This document shows positions 14,084 to 16,545 of a stretch of DNA of 16,545 nt, one piece after another. Below the pieces are notes generated by a model. It made no database searches and was not told where the DNA came from. It saw nothing but the letters and a program-made list of their open reading frames with translations. Each line of letters starts with the position of its first letter. The first letter of the stretch is position 1. The translations under genes were made by a program, and so were the position numbers. The DNA is from JBAXLO01 sp037134755 (GTDB lineage: Bacteria > Bacteroidota > Bacteroidia > Bacteroidales > JACABE01), in the NCBI GenBank assembly GCA_037134755.1, contig JBAXLO010000089.1:1-16545 (forward strand). Reading direction: 5' to 3'.

Positions 14084-14803
14084 TTATTTTAATGCATCCA
14101 CCAAAATATTGTCTTTAAGAATGGGAACAACATGAGTAGAGTCATTTATAAAGGTATATTCCATAACATCATCCAGTCCTAACTTCTTTAGACGATGGCG
14201 ATGGGCAGCTTTTTCAACATAAGTCAAAGGATTATCCTTAGCCATCTTCCAAAGATCAAGCGAAGCTTCTGCTGCATCACAATCCATCTTAAAATGAGGA
14301 TCTAAAATAAGCTTTTCAATAAGTGCACCGGCAAAAATAGTATCTTCCAAATTAAATTTATTCTTCCACCCCGAACATAAGATTACAATATTACTATTTT
14401 GATGGATCAAATAAGAAGTCAAAGCACTTAAATTGGTAAAAGCACCTATCGCAAGCCCTTTTGAATGCTTAGCCAGATCAATTGCCTGGGTTCCATTGGT
14501 AGTGCTATAGACAATTGTGGTTCCTACAACATCTTGAGTCATAAAATTAAAGGCAGAATTACCAAAATCAGCAAAGTCTAACACCTTTCCATCACGTTCG
14601 GAAGCAACAAGATAACCTTTCTTCTTGTATTCACGGGCTTCATCTAAAGAAGCAACGGGAATAATAGCTTTAACATTATTAGCAAAAGCTGCACAAATAG
14701 AAGTGCTCGCCCTCAGGATGTCAACCATCACTACAATATAGTTTCCTTTAGTAATAATTTCGTCAAATAACTTAGGTGTAAGACAAACTTCGATAGTATT
14801 CAT
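14084..14803 (-). CDS. comB: 2-phosphosulfolactate phosphatase (ComB family)
   Basis: This 239-residue soluble protein belongs to the ComB family, magnesium-dependent acid phosphatases that convert 2-phosphosulfolactate to sulfolactate, a step of coenzyme M synthesis in methanogens. Hallmarks are VVMVDILRASTSICAAF (24-40), SERDGKVLDFADFGNSAFNF (68-87), YSTTNGTQAI (99-108) and LCSGWKNKFNLEDTIFAGALIE (142-163). I chose ATG 14803: the frame is open further upstream to an ATG at 14869, but the TAATTTTG promoter element at 14834-14827 lies inside that extension, and the family begins close to MNTIEVCLTP. Bacteroidota do not make coenzyme M by the archaeal route as far as is generally known, and no comA or comC partner is seen, so the pathway is unclear; sulfolactate metabolism is one possibility. 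It diverges from gyrB. Confidence 0.88.
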   Translation of the reverse strand: MNTIEVCLTPKLFDEIITKGNYIVVMVDILRASTSICAAFANNVKAIIPVASLDEAREYKKKGYLVASERDGKVLDFADFGNSAFNFMTQDVVGTTIVYSTTNGTQAIDLAKHSKGLAIGAFTNLSALTSYLIHQNSNIVILCSGWKNKFNLEDTIFAGALIEKLILDPHFKMDCDAAEASLDLWKMAKDNPLTYVEKAAHRHRLKKLGLDDVMEYTFINDSTHVVPILKDNILVDALK

Positions 14804-14826
14804 GTAAATTTTATTAAAAATAATGT

Positions 14827-14834
14827 GCAAAATT
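14827..14834 (-). promoter_or_regulatory. -7 promoter element (TAATTTTG) for comB; decides the start
   Basis: TAATTTTG on the minus strand fits TAnnTTTG and ends 23 bases before ATG 14803. Its position excludes the upstream ATG at 14869 if this promoter is used. Confidence 0.55.
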
Positions 14835-14940
14835 ACTCCTTTAAGAGATACAAAGAAGTAAAAAAGCAAAGAGTTTTAATTTTGTTAATAAATAATTAAA
14901 ATAAATAGTATTATACATTGTGTAATTCATATATTTTTAG

Positions 14941-14948
14941 TACTTTTG
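14941..14948 (+). promoter_or_regulatory. -7 promoter element (TACTTTTG) for gyrB, with candidate -33 TTG
   Basis: TACTTTTG ends 33 bases before the ATG at 14982. A TTG at 14918-14920, separated by 20 bases, could be the -33 element. Confidence 0.65.
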
Positions 14949-14981
14949 AAGATTAATATTACAATAATTAGTAACAACGAA

Positions 14982-16545
14982 ATGAGCGAATTAGAAAAGG
15001 ACGAATTAAATATTGAAGCAACTTATACCGCTGAAAACATTCAGGTACTCGAAGGTTTGGAAGCTGTAAGAAAAAGACCTTCGATGTATATTGGGGATAC
15101 CAATACAAGAGGCTTGCATCACTTAGTTTATGAAGTTGTAGATAATTCAATTGATGAGGCACTTGCAGGGCATTGCGACACCATAATTGTCAGCATAAAT
15201 GAGGATAACTCAATTACGGTAACTGACAATGGTAGAGGAATTCCTGTTGATTTGCACGAAAAAGAAAATAAATCTGCTTTAGAAGTTGTAATGACTGTAT
15301 TACATGCCGGTGGCAAGTTCGACAAAGGTTCGTATAAGGTTTCCGGAGGTTTGCATGGTGTTGGTGTATCATGTGTTAACGCTTTATCTAAGCATTTAAC
15401 TGTTGAAGTATACCGCGATGGCAAAGCATATATGCAGGAATATGAATGCGGATTTCCATTGTATCCCGTAAAGGAAATAGGGCCATCAGATAATCATGGG
15501 ACTAAGGTTACATTTCTTCCTGATGATACTATTTTTCAGGTTAAAGAATATAACTATGAAGTTTTATGCTCAAGATTAAGAGAATTGGCCTTCTTGAACA
15601 AGAGAATCACTTTATCTATCACCGATTATAGAGAAAAAGACGAAGAAGGAAACTTTATTGCCAATACTTATTATTCGGAAGAAGGTTTAAAGGATTTCAT
15701 TAATTATCTTGATGAAACAAGAGAGAAGTTAATGCCCGAACCTATTTGTATTGAGGGAGAAAAGAACAACACTCCTATCGAAGTAGCGATGCAATACAAC
15801 ACTTCTTTCTCCGAAAACATTCATGCATACGTTAATAATATTAACACACATGAAGGAGGAACGCATCTATCTGGTTTCAGAAGAGGTTTAACACGTACAT
15901 TAAAGTCTTATGCTGATAAATCAGGCATGTTAGACAAAATAAAATTTGACATAAGTGGTGATGATTTTCGTGAAGGGCTTACAGCAGTAATTTCATGTAA
16001 GGTTCAGGAACCACAATTCGAAGGACAGACAAAAACAAAGCTCGGAAATACCGAAGTAATGGGTTATGTTGATCAAATTGTCAGCGAATTACTAACTAAT
16101 TACCTCGAAGAACATCCAAAAGAGGCACGTTTAATTGTTAATAAGGTTATATTAGCAGCTACAGCGCGTCATGCAGCCCGAAAAGCTAGAGAATTAGTTC
16201 AACGTAAGAATGTTTTGACAGGTTCAGGACTTCCCGGAAAGCTTTCGGATTGCTCAGAAAAGGATCCGGCATTGTGCGAGATCTATCTAGTGGAAGGGGA
16301 TTCTGCCGGTGGTACTGCCAAGCAAGGAAGAGACCGTAAATTTCAAGCTATTTTACCATTAAGAGGTAAAATATTGAACGTTGAGAAAGCTATGCAACAC
16401 AGAGTTTTCGAAAGTGAAGAAATTAAGAATATGTACACTGCTTTTGGTGTGCATATCGGTACCGAAGAAGATTCAAAAGGACTTAATTTAGAAAAACTAC
16501 GCTATCATAAGATAATAATTATGACTGATGCTGACGTTGATGGTA
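14982..16545 (+). CDS. gyrB: DNA gyrase subunit B, 5' part (runs off the window)
   Basis: The first 521 codons of gyrB are open without interruption to the right edge. GyrB supplies the ATPase of DNA gyrase, which with GyrA introduces negative supercoils. The GHKL ATPase shows EGLEAVRKRPSMYIG (24-38), E51 and N55 in EVVDNSIDEA, D82 in TDNGRGIP, and GGLHGVG (122-128). Then come the transducer with the QTKTKLGN block, the TOPRIM glutamate E438 in EGDSAGG (438-444), PLRGKILNVEKA, and the metal-binding TDADVDG at the very end (515-521). GyrB and ParE are alike in these motifs; the length before EGDSAGG and the family wording favour GyrB, but ParE is not fully excluded without the missing C-terminal part. 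ATG 14982 gives a short acidic N-terminus, and the promoter element lies 33 bases upstream. Confidence 0.93.
   Translation, partial: MSELEKDELNIEATYTAENIQVLEGLEAVRKRPSMYIGDTNTRGLHHLVYEVVDNSIDEALAGHCDTIIVSINEDNSITVTDNGRGIPVDLHEKENKSALEVVMTVLHAGGKFDKGSYKVSGGLHGVGVSCVNALSKHLTVEVYRDGKAYMQEYECGFPLYPVKEIGPSDNHGTKVTFLPDDTIFQVKEYNYEVLCSRLRELAFLNKRITLSITDYREKDEEGNFIANTYYSEEGLKDFINYLDETREKLMPEPICIEGEKNNTPIEVAMQYNTSFSENIHAYVNNINTHEGGTHLSGFRRGLTRTLKSYADKSGMLDKIKFDISGDDFREGLTAVISCKVQEPQFEGQTKTKLGNTEVMGYVDQIVSELLTNYLEEHPKEARLIVNKVILAATARHAARKARELVQRKNVLTGSGLPGKLSDCSEKDPALCEIYLVEGDSAGGTAKQGRDRKFQAILPLRGKILNVEKAMQHRVFESEEIKNMYTAFGVHIGTEEDSKGLNLEKLRYHKIIIMTDADVDG

Noticed and set aside
14804..14869. Upstream extension of comB to ATG 14869
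   Set aside because: The extension runs across the TAATTTTG promoter element and adds residues not expected at the family's N-terminus.

Overview
This AT-rich window comes from a member of the Bacteroidota, most likely Bacteroidales. The evidence is the repeated Bacteroidota -7 promoter octamer TAnnTTTG (mostly TACTTTTG) upstream of genes, the general lack of Shine-Dalgarno sequences, a secreted protease with a type IX secretion (T9SS) C-terminal sorting domain, and a futalosine-pathway menaquinone gene (mqnE). Most of the content is chromosomal housekeeping. I see no transposase, phage gene, integrase or CRISPR array.

Layout. 1-392 (-) is the start of a family 9 glycosyltransferase (lipopolysaccharide heptosyltransferase-like), divergent from a tatD-ansA pair (448-2265, +). 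A tRNA-Ser(GGA) (2383-2471) converges with a YdeI-like gene (2480-3067, -). Next come a lone ABC-2 permease (3241-4356), an S41 C-terminal processing protease followed by a HEAT-repeat protein (4558-6936), and a 573-bp gene-poor gap holding nine 21-bp tandem repeats. A secreted lysyl-endopeptidase-like protease follows, with mqnE and recX packed directly behind it (7510-11019). Then mnmA (GTG start), rimM and trmN6 form a translation/RNA-modification cluster (11158-13518). A second gene-poor gap (565 bp) holds a perfect 40-bp palindrome, another exact 21-bp tandem array and two AT-rich hairpins. Finally comB (14084-14803, -) diverges from gyrB, which runs off the end (14982 onward, +).

How the genes relate. 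tatD/ansA, the S41/HEAT pair, protease-mqnE-recX and rimM-trmN6 are spaced like operons, although their functions are mixed, as is common in this phylum. mnmA, rimM, trmN6 and the tRNA gene all serve translation.

Most unusual content. The two unrelated 21-bp (seven-codon) tandem arrays are the main unexplained structures. The first has, on the minus strand, a consensus promoter about 28 bases before an ATG that opens a 68-codon frame of nine heptapeptides, and its unit-to-unit changes favour wobble positions. It is a candidate small repeat-protein gene or transcribed minisatellite. The second array starts with an inverted unit that creates a 40-bp perfect palindrome. Everything here was read by eye from sequence; no search or folding software was run.
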